Source of the DNA: Gordonia mangrovi
GTDB lineage: Bacteria; Actinomycetota; Actinomycetes; Mycobacteriales; Mycobacteriaceae
Assembly (NCBI RefSeq): GCF_024734075.1
Contig: NZ_CP102850.1
Location: forward strand, 4,154,001-4,218,000
Direction: 5' to 3'
Length of the DNA stretch: 64,000 bases
The translations under genes and the position numbers were made by a program. Below are positions 54,868 to 63,881 of the stretch, piece by piece (within the stretch, counting starts at the first letter, position 1; each line of letters starts with the position of its first letter). Below the pieces are notes generated by a model. That model was not told the origin of the DNA, did no database searches, and worked only from the letters and a program-made list of their open reading frames with translations.

Positions 54868-57800
54868 GCCGGCCGTAGCGCATCCGGACCCCGCGAGGTG
54901 TGGTCGCGAATCCGGCCTCGATCAGGATTCGGCCGAATTCCGAGGTCAACACAGGCTGGGAGTCGACCTGATCGATCATCAGCCGCGCCACGCGGCCCGA
55001 CCTGACGAGCTCGGCGAGGGCGCCCGCCGCGGCCTGTAGTGCCGCTGACGATTCCGTGAACGTGAGGATCGTTTTCCCGCCTCGTTCGACATACACCACG
55101 AGTTCGCCGCCCACCAGGACGACCACGGCGCCCGGTTTGCGACCGGGCCGGTGGCCGCGGTCCTCGGCGCGGGTTGCCGGCCAGCCCAGCGCGGCGCCGA
55201 ACGGGTTGGCCGGATCGGTGGCCGCCAGCACGATCCCCGGCGGGGTGCGGCGATCGTCGAGGGCGTGGTGACGCAATTCGTCGATCGTCGCCGTCGAGGC
55301 GAACTGTGCGCCGCCGAGGCCTTCCACGAAGTAACCCCGACGCACCTGACCGTTGTCCTCGAACACGTTGAGGGCCTTGTAGATCCGGGCGAACCCGCCG
55401 TCGATGTCCTCGGCGACGACACTGCCGCGGGTGATGACCCCGTAGCGTGCGAGCAACTGGTCGCACAGTGCCTGGGTGGCGACCGTGGGGTCGGCGTCGA
55501 TGCGGTCGGGCACCACCCATCGCCCGCCGGCGGTGGATGAAACGTTCTGAGTCGCACCGTGCTCGGCGAGATAGCGGGTCGAAAGTCGTTGCGCGCGTAG
55601 GCGCGGAGCCCGTCCCCGCGCCCGATGGGCGGGTGTCGATCGCGGGGATGACGACGAGCGTCGCGGTGCGAGTAGTGCCCGCACCGGCGCGAACGAGTCA
55701 TTGCTGACCCGGCCCGCCCAGACCAGATCCCAGAGTGCTGCCTCGATGTCGGCGGCCGAGACGGTGACGTCGGCCCCGACCAGTTCGGTGAGCTTGCCGA
55801 AACGCAGCGCGCCGCCGGGCGCCAGCGCCGCGGTGAGTCCCTCGTGTAGCCCGGTGGTGTCGATGTCGTCGGCGGGCGCCAGGGTCAGCGGTGCGACATC
55901 GGACGGGTGCAGGGCGATCCACCCGTCCGACCCGCCGATCCGGCCGTGCCCGGACCAGATGACCTCGCCCGCGCTGAGCAGCTCGTCGAGCATCGCCGGG
56001 CTGTAGTCGGCGACACGGGCCGGCAGTATCAGGGATTCCCAGGCGGAGGCGGGCAGTGGGTAGCCGGCCAACTGGTCGATGACCGTCGCGACGCCGTCGA
56101 CGCCGCGGAGTTGTTCGTCGGGTGTCACGTGCTGCCAGGATGCGGTGAACCGGGTGAGGGTCTCATGGTCGACCGGCGCGATCTCGGCACGGCTCGCGGC
56201 CAGCGAACCGCGGCGGATCTGGCCGAGTACATCGGCGTGGCACCACTGGGTCGTCCGCGGTGCGCCGGTGGGCATCTCCGCGGCGGTGTGGTCGGTCCCA
56301 TGGCCCTCGGGCAGGAAGTCCCCTTCGATGACCCGGCGGTCGGCAGCGAGTCTGACCAGCGTGTCGCGGATGACCCCGACCGCCATACCCAGCGCTTCGG
56401 CCGCGTCGAGGACCGTGAACGGACCGTGCGTACGTGCGTACCGGTGCACCAGATCTCCCACCGGATCCGGCACCGGTTCCAGGTAGGTCGCCGGGATACC
56501 CGGCGGGGCGGGCACACCGAGGCCGTCGCGCAGCCGGGCGGTGTCGTCGACCGAGGCCCACAGGGGGTGACCACGGTGGGTGACGGAGATGATCTGACCG
56601 GTGCGGTGCAGTTCGGTGAGGTGATCGAGCGCGGGCACCTCGCCGCGGTAGCGTGCGTCGACCGCACCGGTCTCGAGGGGACCGAGCCAGCGCAACAGGT
56701 CGACGATGTCCTCTGCGTCGCGGGCGTGTCGTTCGGGTGCGGTCCGTTGCAGTCGTGCGACCACCTCGGCGATCACGCCGGGGTCGAGCAGTTCGCGCAG
56801 ATCGACCCGCCCGAGTAGTTGGGCGAGCAGGCTGGTGTCCAGGGACAGTGCGGCGGCGCGGCGTTCGGCCAGCGGGGCGTCGTCGGCGTACAGGAACGCG
56901 CCGACGTAGCCGAACAGCATCGACGCGGCGAACGGTGACGGACTCGCGGTCTCGGTCTCGACGACGCGGACCCGCCGCTGCCGGATACGGGTCAGCAGAT
57001 CGGTGAGGGCCGGCAGGTCGTAGACGTCCTGCAGACACTCCCGCACCGTCTCCAGGATGATCGGGAAGTCGGGAAATCTCGACGCGACCGACAGCAGCTG
57101 CGCGCTGCGCTGGCGTTGCTGCCACAGCGGCGCTCGACGGCCTGGATCGCGTTTGGGCAGCAGCAGGGCTCGCGCCGCGCACTCGCGGAATCGCGAGGCG
57201 AACATCGACGAGTCGGCGAGGGCGTCGGTGACCAGTTGTTCGATCTCATCGGGGTCGACGACGAAGACCGATGCGCCGGGCGGGTCGTCGTCGGTGTCCG
57301 GCAGGCGGACGATGATGCCGTCGTCGGAGGCAGTGGTCGCCCCTTCGAGGCCGAGTGTCTGCAACAGCCGAGCCGAGATCGCACTGGCCCATGGTGCGTG
57401 TACCCGCAACCCGTAGGGCGAGTGCAGGATCAGGCGCCAGTCGCCGAGTTCGTCGCGGAACCGCTCCACCACCAGGGTGCGGTCGGTGGGGAGGTGGCCG
57501 GTGGCCTCCTGTTGCTCGGCGACGAGGGCGGCCAGGTTGAGCCGGGCGTTGTCGGTGAGCCCGAGCCGGCGCGCATGGTCGGCCAGCGTGTCGGGATCGG
57601 CGACCGCGCCGGTGAACTTGCCGATTGCCGCGCCGAGTTCGGCGGGGCGTCCGATGGTGTCGCCGATCCAGAACGGCAGACGACCGGGCTGGCCGTAGGC
57701 CGGGGACACCAGCACCCGGTCGTGGGTGATGTCCTCGATGCGCCAGCTGGTGGCACCGAGGGCGAAGACATCGCCGACGCGGGACTCGTAGACCATCTCC

Positions 57801-59518
57801 TCGTCCAACTCGCCGACCCGGGTCGATTTCTCGCCGACCATGAATACGCCGAACAGACCTCGATCGGGGATCGAGCCGCCGGAGGTGACCGCCAACCGTT
57901 GCGCTCCGCGGCGCCCGACCAGGGTCCCGGCGTCGCGGTCCCAGATGACCCGCGGACGCAGTTCGGCGAATTCATCGGACGGGAATCGACCGGCGATCAG
58001 GTCCAGGGTGGCCTCGAACACCTGCCGCCCGAGCTCGCGATACGGCGCGGCGCGGCGGACCACCTCGAACCACCGGTCCACGTCGAGGTCGTCCACGGCG
58101 GCGGCCGCGATGGTCTGCTGAGCGAGGATGTCGAGTGGGTTCTGGGGTACCCGGAGTTCTTCGATGGCACCGTCGAGCATCCGTTCCACGGTGACCGTGC
58201 AGTGGATCAGGTCGGTGCGGTGTTTCGGGTAGAGCACACCCTGCGAGATCTCGCCGACCTGATGCCCGGCACGGCCGATGCGTTGGAGTCCGCCGGCCAC
58301 CGACGGCGGCGCCTCGACCTGCACCACGAGATCCACTGCGCCCATGTCGATGCCGAGTTCCAGCGAACTGGTCGCCACCACACACGGCAGGCGACCGGCC
58401 TTGAGGTCGTCCTCGATCTGTGCGCGCTGCTCCTTGCTGACCGAACCGTGATGGGCGCGTGCGAGGATCGGCTCGGCGCCGCCGCTGGCGCCGCTGGCCA
58501 TGATGTGGGCGGGAGCCCCGCCGGCGACCGTGGGATTGCGGGTGGCGGTCGCCCCGGTGCCGGTGCGGTCGGCGTGGATCTCGTTGAGGCGTGCGGTGAG
58601 TCGTTCGGCCAGTCGCCGCGAGTTGGCGAACACGATGGTCGCGCGGTTCTTCTCGATGAGGTCCACGATGGACGACTCCACATGGGGCCACAGCGACCCG
58701 GCGGTGGGGGAGAAGGCGTCGTCGAGCTCCTCGCCACCGGGCGCATCGGGCGGCGGTGGGATGTTGGCCATATCCTCGACGGGCACATCCACCCGCAGAT
58801 CGAAGGTCTTGGCCGCCTTGGGGCGAACCACCCTGCACGGCGCGCTTCCGCTGAGGAACTCGGCCACGACCTCCGGCGGCCGCACGGTTGCCGACAGGCC
58901 GACGCGCTGCGCCGGCCGATCGAGGAGTTCGTCGAGTCGTTCCAGCGTGAGCGCCAGATGGGTTCCGCGCTTGGTCGCCGCGACGGCGTGGACCTCGTCG
59001 ACGATCACCACCTCGACGTCGGTCAGCGTCTCCCGTGCGGCCGAGGTGAGCATCAGATACAGCGACTCGGGGGTGGTGATCAGGATGTCGGGGGGCGACT
59101 TGACCAGGGCGCGGCGCTGGGCGGCCGGGGTGTCACCGGAACGCACGCCGACGGTGATCGCCGGTTCCGGTTCGTCGAGCTCTTGGGCGGCACGGGTGAT
59201 GCCGGTCAGCGGGGCGCGCAGGTTGCGTTCGACGTCGACCGCGAGCGCCTTCAGCGGGGAGATGTAGACGACCCGCGTCCCGCGTGTCCGGTCCGGCCGG
59301 GCGGCGAGCCGATCGAGCGCCCAGAGGAAAGCCGACAGGGTCTTACCGGACCCCGTCGGTGCGATGACCAGCGTGTTGTTGCCGTCGGCAATCGAGGCCC
59401 ACGCGCCGGTCTGCGCCGCAGTCGGTTGTTCGAACGCACCGTCGAACCACCGCCGGGTTCCGGCGGTGAAGCGGTCGAGGACGGAAGCCTTGCGTGGCAC
59501 CCTGTCATCATCCCGCAC
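54860..59518 (-). CDS. lhr: Large helicase-related protein Lhr
   Basis: ATP-dependent superfamily 2 DNA helicase that unwinds 3'-tailed DNA or RNA:DNA hybrids and is induced by DNA damage in mycobacteria. At 1552 residues it is the long form. The helicase core carries motif I APTGSGKT (about 53-60), motif II DEVH, motif III SATVRP and motif VI QRIGRAGH. The wing and beta-barrel modules follow, then a long C-terminal Lhr-specific domain with a uracil-glycosylase-type region proposed in the family. GTG 59518 is the upstream start; GTG 59500 is an alternative. Nei follows with an 8-bp overlap. Confidence 0.95.
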   Translation of the reverse strand: MRDDDRVPRKASVLDRFTAGTRRWFDGAFEQPTAAQTGAWASIADGNNTLVIAPTGSGKTLSAFLWALDRLAARPDRTRGTRVVYISPLKALAVDVERNLRAPLTGITRAAQELDEPEPAITVGVRSGDTPAAQRRALVKSPPDILITTPESLYLMLTSAARETLTDVEVVIVDEVHAVAATKRGTHLALTLERLDELLDRPAQRVGLSATVRPPEVVAEFLSGSAPCRVVRPKAAKTFDLRVDVPVEDMANIPPPPDAPGGEELDDAFSPTAGSLWPHVESSIVDLIEKNRATIVFANSRRLAERLTARLNEIHADRTGTGATATRNPTVAGGAPAHIMASGASGGAEPILARAHHGSVSKEQRAQIEDDLKAGRLPCVVATSSLELGIDMGAVDLVVQVEAPPSVAGGLQRIGRAGHQVGEISQGVLYPKHRTDLIHCTVTVERMLDGAIEELRVPQNPLDILAQQTIAAAAVDDLDVDRWFEVVRRAAPYRELGRQVFEATLDLIAGRFPSDEFAELRPRVIWDRDAGTLVGRRGAQRLAVTSGGSIPDRGLFGVFMVGEKSTRVGELDEEMVYESRVGDVFALGATSWRIEDITHDRVLVSPAYGQPGRLPFWIGDTIGRPAELGAAIGKFTGAVADPDTLADHARRLGLTDNARLNLAALVAEQQEATGHLPTDRTLVVERFRDELGDWRLILHSPYGLRVHAPWASAISARLLQTLGLEGATTASDDGIIVRLPDTDDDPPGASVFVVDPDEIEQLVTDALADSSMFASRFRECAARALLLPKRDPGRRAPLWQQRQRSAQLLSVASRFPDFPIILETVRECLQDVYDLPALTDLLTRIRQRRVRVVETETASPSPFAASMLFGYVGAFLYADDAPLAERRAAALSLDTSLLAQLLGRVDLRELLDPGVIAEVVARLQRTAPERHARDAEDIVDLLRWLGPLETGAVDARYRGEVPALDHLTELHRTGQIISVTHRGHPLWASVDDTARLRDGLGVPAPPGIPATYLEPVPDPVGDLVHRYARTHGPFTVLDAAEALGMAVGVIRDTLVRLAADRRVIEGDFLPEGHGTDHTAAEMPTGAPRTTQWCHADVLGQIRRGSLAASRAEIAPVDHETLTRFTASWQHVTPDEQLRGVDGVATVIDQLAGYPLPASAWESLILPARVADYSPAMLDELLSAGEVIWSGHGRIGGSDGWIALHPSDVAPLTLAPADDIDTTGLHEGLTAALAPGGALRFGKLTELVGADVTVSAADIEAALWDLVWAGRVSNDSFAPVRALLAPRRSSSSPRSTPAHRARGRAPRLRAQRLSTRYLAEHGATQNVSSTAGGRWVVPDRIDADPTVATQALCDQLLARYGVITRGSVVAEDIDGGFARIYKALNVFEDNGQVRRGYFVEGLGGAQFASTATIDELRHHALDDRRTPPGIVLAATDPANPFGAALGWPATRAEDRGHRPGRKPGAVVVLVGGELVVYVERGGKTILTFTESSAALQAAAGALAELVRSGRVARLMIDQVDSQPVLTSEFGRILIEAGFATTPRGVRMRYGRHA

Positions 59519-59566
59519 GCCTCCGACAACCGGAGACGGCCACGTGCCACCGATCGGCTCCGCTGG

Positions 59567-60364
59567 TCACACGTCGTCGGGTCGGAGCACGGTGCGGTTC
59601 AGCCGGCGGGACACCGCCGCACCCCACCCGACGGCGAGATGTGCCCCGGTGAGCAGTTCGTCGTCGGTCAGCAGATCGTGTGTGTACCCGCGTCGTACGG
59701 CCTGGCCGTTGAGGACGATCGCCTCCTGCGACCAGGTCCACGCGATGTCGACGCTGTGGGTGGCCAGCACCACCGTGGTCCCCGTGGTGGAGAGCGCGGT
59801 GAGCGTGTCCAGCAGGTCCTCGACGGCTCGGGGGTCGAGTCCGGCCGTCGCCTCGTCGAGGAGCAGGACCTGCGGGCGCATGGCCACCGCACCGGCGATC
59901 GTCACCCGCTTGCGCTGACCGAAGGACAGGTGGTTGGGGATGCGGTCGGCGAGTTCGGTGACGCCCAGCGCGGCCATCGCCTCGTCGACACGGGCCACCA
60001 CCTCCGCCCGGTCCAGGCCGAGGTTGGACGGTCCGAATGACACGTCCGCGCGTACGGTCGCGCCGACGATCTGGTCGTCCGGCTCCTGGAGCACCATCTG
60101 CACTCGGGTCCGAAGACGGGTGCGGTCGTCCCGAGTGCCGGTGAGCGTCGAGCCGTCGAGGTGCACGGTCCCCGTCATCGGCTTCGCGAGACCGACCAGT
60201 ATCCGCAGCAAGGTTGTCTTGCCCGAACCGTTGGCACCCAGGAGCGCGATCCGCTGCCCGGGTCGTAACGACAGGTCCACGTGGTCGAAGACGCTCGATC
60301 CGCGAGGGTAGGCGAACGACACCCCTCTCAGCTCGAGGACACTCGGCTCCACGTCACCCACCAT
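59567..60364 (-). CDS. cbiO: Cobalt ECF transporter ATPase CbiO
   Basis: ATP-hydrolysing subunit of the CbiMNQO cobalt importer. The 265 residues have Walker A GANGSGKTT, the signature LSFGQRKRVTIAGA, Walker B VLLLDEATAGLD and switch His in ATHSVDIAW. It overlaps the end of cbiQ by 11 bp and ends the cbiM-cbiN-cbiQ-cbiO operon. The riboswitch before cbiM would shut all four when B12 is plentiful. Confidence 0.94.
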   Translation of the reverse strand: MVGDVEPSVLELRGVSFAYPRGSSVFDHVDLSLRPGQRIALLGANGSGKTTLLRILVGLAKPMTGTVHLDGSTLTGTRDDRTRLRTRVQMVLQEPDDQIVGATVRADVSFGPSNLGLDRAEVVARVDEAMAALGVTELADRIPNHLSFGQRKRVTIAGAVAMRPQVLLLDEATAGLDPRAVEDLLDTLTALSTTGTTVVLATHSVDIAWTWSQEAIVLNGQAVRRGYTHDLLTDDELLTGAHLAVGWGAAVSRRLNRTVLRPDDV

Positions 60365-61100
60365 TCCAGAACATCCAACTCGACACGGACGCGGCCGCGA
60401 TCAGGCCGAGCGCCACGGCGGTGGCGACGAGCCGGGCCGGGCGCGCCGGCCGGCTCTCGGTGAGCACCGCGGTCATTCCCGGTTCCGCGCGCAGCGACAT
60501 GGCCTCCGACATGGACCGGGCACGATCGGTGGCGCGGACGAAGATGAGCGCGAACTGGGTGCCGATCACGGCGATGGCGGTTCGCGGGTTCTGCAACCCC
60601 AGCCGGAGCCCGGCCGCTTCCCGCGCCGCGCGGGCCGAATTGATGAGGATTCCGATCAATCGGTAGGTCAGGTCGGCGACATGGCACAGCGAAGCCGGGA
60701 CACCGGACCGCCGGGCCAGGTCGAGAAGATCGGCCATCGATGTCGTGACCGCCAGTCCGATCGTGGCGGCCGAGGCGGCGATGGCTCGCAGGGAGGTGTC
60801 GACAGCGATCGCCACGCCGCCCGCCTCCAGGTGCGGCCCGCCGCGCAGGCTCACGGCGATGGGCAGCGAACCGAGCGCGATGAACAGGGCAGGCCCCAGC
60901 ATTGCCAGCAGGAACAGACGTACCCGCACCCGGGCGAGGGCGAGGGTTGCGACCATCACCGCGGCGAGCACGAGGGGCGCCCCCGTGCGCGGTGGCAGGA
61001 CCATCGCGCACACGAGCAGCCCCCCGTACAGCGCGACCTTCTCGACGACCGGGTGGCCCGACCACCGGTTGTGGGCCGCGCTGATGTCGAGCGGATTCAC
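60354..61100 (-). CDS. cbiQ: Cobalt ECF transporter transmembrane protein CbiQ
   Basis: Energy-coupling membrane subunit that connects CbiO with the substrate units. The 248 residues begin MNPLDISAAHNRWSGHPV and contain about five hydrophobic segments; the two short Ala-Arg-Gly-type coupling helices that contact the ATPases appear as SLCHVADLTYRL to REAAGLRLGLQNPRT. GTG 61100 is the start, 27 bp after cbiN. Confidence 0.93.
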   Translation of the reverse strand: MNPLDISAAHNRWSGHPVVEKVALYGGLLVCAMVLPPRTGAPLVLAAVMVATLALARVRVRLFLLAMLGPALFIALGSLPIAVSLRGGPHLEAGGVAIAVDTSLRAIAASAATIGLAVTTSMADLLDLARRSGVPASLCHVADLTYRLIGILINSARAAREAAGLRLGLQNPRTAIAVIGTQFALIFVRATDRARSMSEAMSLRAEPGMTAVLTESRPARPARLVATAVALGLIAAASVSSWMFWNGG

Positions 61101-61127
61101 GTGTACAGCGACATCGAAGAGGGCGAC

Positions 61128-61547
61128 TCAGTCACTCCCACGGTGTCCACTCTCACGGTGTCCTTCCGCGGGGTCGGGACCCGACGCAGCCGCGGATGTG
61201 GCCGGTGGCGGCGCCTCGCTCCGCCCCCGTCTGCGGCCGGCGTACCAGCCGACCGCACCGCCGAGGACGATCCCGCCCAGCCCGGCCTGGAGGGCGAAGA
61301 GCCCCGACTCGACCTCTCCGGGTAGCTCGCCGATCGGAGCCGAGAACCACGGCTCGTAGCTGTCGTCGATCTCGGTGATCACCTCTTCGGCCTGTCCATC
61401 GGCTCCACCGAACTCGGCCTCGGAGTCCTGCGCGTAGCCATAGATCAGAGAGCCGACCGCGATCGCGACCGCGAGCGCGATCAGCGCGACCGACAGCCAG
61501 ACAACTGAACGTCCGCTCGAGCTGGGATTGTCGCCAGGGGTGCTCAT
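61128..61547 (-). CDS. cbiN: Cobalt transport accessory protein CbiN
   Basis: Small membrane subunit that assists CbiM in cobalt capture. The 139-residue protein has an N-terminal helix (LSVALIALAVAIAVGSLIYGY), an outside loop with EFGGADGQAEEVITEI and PWFSAPIGELPGEVESGLFALQAG, and a second helix. The PWFSP-like and GEVESGLFALQA motifs define CbiN. The basic, Pro/Ala-rich tail is longer than usual. ATG 61547 overlaps the cbiM stop (ATGA). Confidence 0.9.
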   Translation of the reverse strand: MSTPGDNPSSSGRSVVWLSVALIALAVAIAVGSLIYGYAQDSEAEFGGADGQAEEVITEIDDSYEPWFSAPIGELPGEVESGLFALQAGLGGIVLGGAVGWYAGRRRGRSEAPPPATSAAASGPDPAEGHRESGHRGSD

Positions 61548-62266
61548 GCCGAGGTCTCCTCGCGGTCGGTCCGGTGGTCATCGACGGCACCGGTCGGCGC
61601 GTTCTTGCCCTTGAGGAAGCCCAGGCCAACGAGCTCGGACGAGGCCACCTGGATGAGAACCCGGACGATGACGACGGTGATGAGTCCTTCGACGATCGCA
61701 AGCGGCACCTGCGTCACCGCGAAGACACCCATGAATTCGGCGAAGCTCTCCCAGAATCCGCCCTCCGATGACGGGAAGGCCAGCGAGAGTTGGAAGCTGG
61801 TGACCACGTAGGTGACGAGGTCGGCGACGAAGGCGAGTGCGAACACCGATGTCAGCAGGCCCACCCCGGCCTTGCGGAGTGCGAGGAACACCGCGAAACC
61901 CGCCCATGGTCCGGCGATGGCCATCGAGAAGACGTTCGCACCCAGTGTGGTGATGCCGCCGTGTGCCAGGAGCAGTGCCTGGAACACCAGGACGATCGTT
62001 CCCAGGAAGGCCATGACAGGCGGTTTGAATATCGCGGTCCCGAGTCCGGTTCCGGTGGGGTGCGAGCTCGATCCCGTCACGGACGGGAGTTTGATCGCCG
62101 ACATGACGAACGAGAACGCCCCGACCGCCGCGAGCAGCGGACCCGATGACGGATGCTGTTTGACGGTGATGACGACCTGCCTGGCCCCGTAGGCGACGAA
62201 GGGTGCCGCCGCGATGGTCCAGGCAACCGCATGTGCCGGGGGCAGGAACCCCTCTGCGATGTGCAT
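61544..62266 (-). CDS. cbiM: Cobalt ECF transporter substrate-binding protein CbiM
   Basis: Membrane S-component that binds cobalt ions. From ATG 62266 the 240 residues begin MHIAEGFLPPAHAV; the N-terminal Met1-His2 forms the metal-binding hook of CbiM proteins, which fixes the start. The rest holds about six hydrophobic helices, including a conserved GSSSHPTGTG loop with further His ligand. It is the first gene of cbiMNQO, 56 bp after the end of the cobalamin riboswitch core. Confidence 0.95.
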   Translation of the reverse strand: MHIAEGFLPPAHAVAWTIAAAPFVAYGARQVVITVKQHPSSGPLLAAVGAFSFVMSAIKLPSVTGSSSHPTGTGLGTAIFKPPVMAFLGTIVLVFQALLLAHGGITTLGANVFSMAIAGPWAGFAVFLALRKAGVGLLTSVFALAFVADLVTYVVTSFQLSLAFPSSEGGFWESFAEFMGVFAVTQVPLAIVEGLITVVIVRVLIQVASSELVGLGFLKGKNAPTGAVDDHRTDREETSA

Positions 62267-62289
62267 GATTTGCGTGTGTCCTTCCTGCC

Positions 62290-62320
62290 CAGCACCTCGT
62301 GGGCATCTGTACCGGTGCTG
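62290..62320 (-). terminator. Hairpin of the cobalamin riboswitch expression platform
   Basis: CAGCACC and GGTGCTG form a 7-bp stem with a 17-nt loop between the riboswitch core and the cbiM ribosome site (AGGAAGG follows on the minus strand). It could mask that site or stop transcription depending on B12. Confidence 0.5.
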
Positions 62321-62321
62321 C

Positions 62322-62510
62322 GGCCGGTCTCCTGGCTCACGGGTACACCGGACCGGCTCGTTGGCCGGCCGGATCGTCGCAATCCCGCCTTCCCACTCGC
62401 GCGACATGCGCAAGCAGTGGCACGAAGGACACCGACTTCCCGTTCACAGTGGCGAGGGCCGCCCCGGTTTCGCACCGGGTTCCCGTACACCGCAGCGGAT
62501 CGAGCGTACC
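62322..62510 (-). ncRNA. Cobalamin (B12) riboswitch upstream of cbiM
   Basis: The minus strand shows the B12-riboswitch landmarks in order: GGGAACCCGGTGCGAAACC, GCGGCCCTCGCCACTGTGA, GGGAAGTCGG, then TGCCACTGC, GTGGGAAGGCG and finally the B12 box GTGAGCCAGGAGACCGGCC (about 62340-62322). Position before the cobalt importer fits repression by adenosylcobalamin. The rest of the 388-bp gap (62267-62654) contains the expression hairpin and, from 62511, the divergent promoter DNA for the acyl-CoA dehydrogenase gene. Confidence 0.95.
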
Positions 62511-62654
62511 CCGAAGGCCTGCAGGGAGGTCGTTGGTCTCAATGGAACGCCAGTCGAGAACCGTGTCTTTACATCGGCAGTGACTCCTGACACAGTTGTC
62601 TGCGAGATGACTGCAACGTGTTCTGGTTGAACACCGGCCCCGGGGAGAATGACG

Positions 62655-63881
62655 ATGTTCGAGTGGTCCGACGAAGACCTGATGGTCCGAGATGCCTTGC
62701 GCGCGTTCATCGACAAGGAGATCAGGCCGCACATCGACGAACTCGAGACCGGTGTGCTCCCGCCCTACGACATCACCCGCAAGCTGCTGTCGACCTTCGG
62801 TGTCGATGCGATGGCCAAGGATGCCCTCGAAAAGGAACTCGCCGCCGAGGCCGCCGGTGAGAAGCCGTCAGGTGGTGGCGGTGGCGGAGGCATGTCGGGA
62901 TCGATGTTCATGATCGTCAACATCGAGCTGGCCGGCGTGTGTCTGGGCCTGGTCGGTTCGATGGGCGTGAGCATGGGTTTGACCACCTCGACGATCCGTG
63001 GCAAGGGCACCCTCGCGCAGAAGAAGCGGTGGCTGCCGGAGCTGGTCACGATGGAGAAGGTCGGCGCGTGGGCGATCACCGAACCCGAGTCCGGTTCGGA
63101 TGCGTTGGGCGGCATGAAGACCACGGTGCGCCGCGACGGCGACGAGTATGTGCTCAACGGCCAGAAGACCTTCATCACCAACGGGCCCTACGCCGACACC
63201 ATCGTCGTGTTCGCGAAGCTCGACGACGGCAGCGACACCCCGATGCGCGATCGCAAGGTGCTCTCCTTCGTCCTCGACAAGGGCATGCCCGGTCTCACCC
63301 AGGGCAAACCCTTCAAGAAGATGGGGATGACGAGCTCGCCGACCGGTGAACTGTTCTTCGACAACGTGCGTCTGGGCAAGGACCGGCTGCTCGGTGAGAC
63401 CGAGGACACCGGCGACGACACCCGCGGCGGCGAGGGCGCGAAGGCGGGATTCACCGCCGAGCGCGTCGGCATCGCCGCGCTGTCGCTGGGCATCATCAAC
63501 GAGGCGCAGCGGCTGTCGATCGACTACGCCAAGACCCGCACGCTCTGGGGCCAGGAGATCGGCCAGTTCCAGCTCATCCAGCTCAAGCTCGCCGAGATGG
63601 AGGTGGCGCGCATCAACGTGCAGAACATGTTGTTCAGCGCGATCGAACGCGGCCAGGCCGGCAAACCGCTGAGCCTCGCCGAGGCCTCGGCGATGAAGCT
63701 GTATTCGTCCAGGGCGGCCACCGAGGTCGCGATGGAGGCGGTGCAGCTGTTCGGCGGCAACGGTTACATGGCCGAGTATCGGGTGGAGCAGCTTGCGCGG
63801 GATGCCAAGTCGCTGATGATCTACGCGGGCAGCAACGAGATCCAGGTGACCCACGTCGCCAAAGGTCTGCTGCGGGGCTGA
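62655..63881 (+). CDS. Acyl-CoA dehydrogenase with relocated catalytic base
   Basis: FAD enzyme oxidising an acyl-CoA at the alpha-beta carbons. The 408 residues have WAITEPESGSDALGGMKTTV and GQKTFITNGP (FAD/CoA sites) and LFGGNGYMAEYRVEQLARDAK near the end. The base normally in the IYEGTxxIQ loop is Ala (IYAGSNEIQ, residue 391), while a Glu sits at residue 269 in TAERVGIA, the position used by isovaleryl-CoA and long-chain acyl-CoA dehydrogenases. A Gly-rich insertion (about 68-82) lies in the first domain. ATG 62655 is used: GGGGAG at 62642-62647 has 7-nt spacing there and only 1 nt to ATG 62649. Confidence 0.9.
   Translation: MFEWSDEDLMVRDALRAFIDKEIRPHIDELETGVLPPYDITRKLLSTFGVDAMAKDALEKELAAEAAGEKPSGGGGGGGMSGSMFMIVNIELAGVCLGLVGSMGVSMGLTTSTIRGKGTLAQKKRWLPELVTMEKVGAWAITEPESGSDALGGMKTTVRRDGDEYVLNGQKTFITNGPYADTIVVFAKLDDGSDTPMRDRKVLSFVLDKGMPGLTQGKPFKKMGMTSSPTGELFFDNVRLGKDRLLGETEDTGDDTRGGEGAKAGFTAERVGIAALSLGIINEAQRLSIDYAKTRTLWGQEIGQFQLIQLKLAEMEVARINVQNMLFSAIERGQAGKPLSLAEASAMKLYSSRAATEVAMEAVQLFGGNGYMAEYRVEQLARDAKSLMIYAGSNEIQVTHVAKGLLRG

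Noticed and set aside
59430..59446. LexA-like sequence TCGAACGCACCGTCGAA within the 5' part of lhr
   Set aside because: Spacing and second half (GTCGAA) do not fit TCGAAC-N4-GTTCGA, and it lies inside coding sequence downstream of the start.
57116..60040. 974-codon open frame on the plus strand across lhr and cbiO
   Set aside because: Runs antisense to two certain genes and its product is low-complexity Gly/Arg/Asp/His-rich with no recognisable motif.
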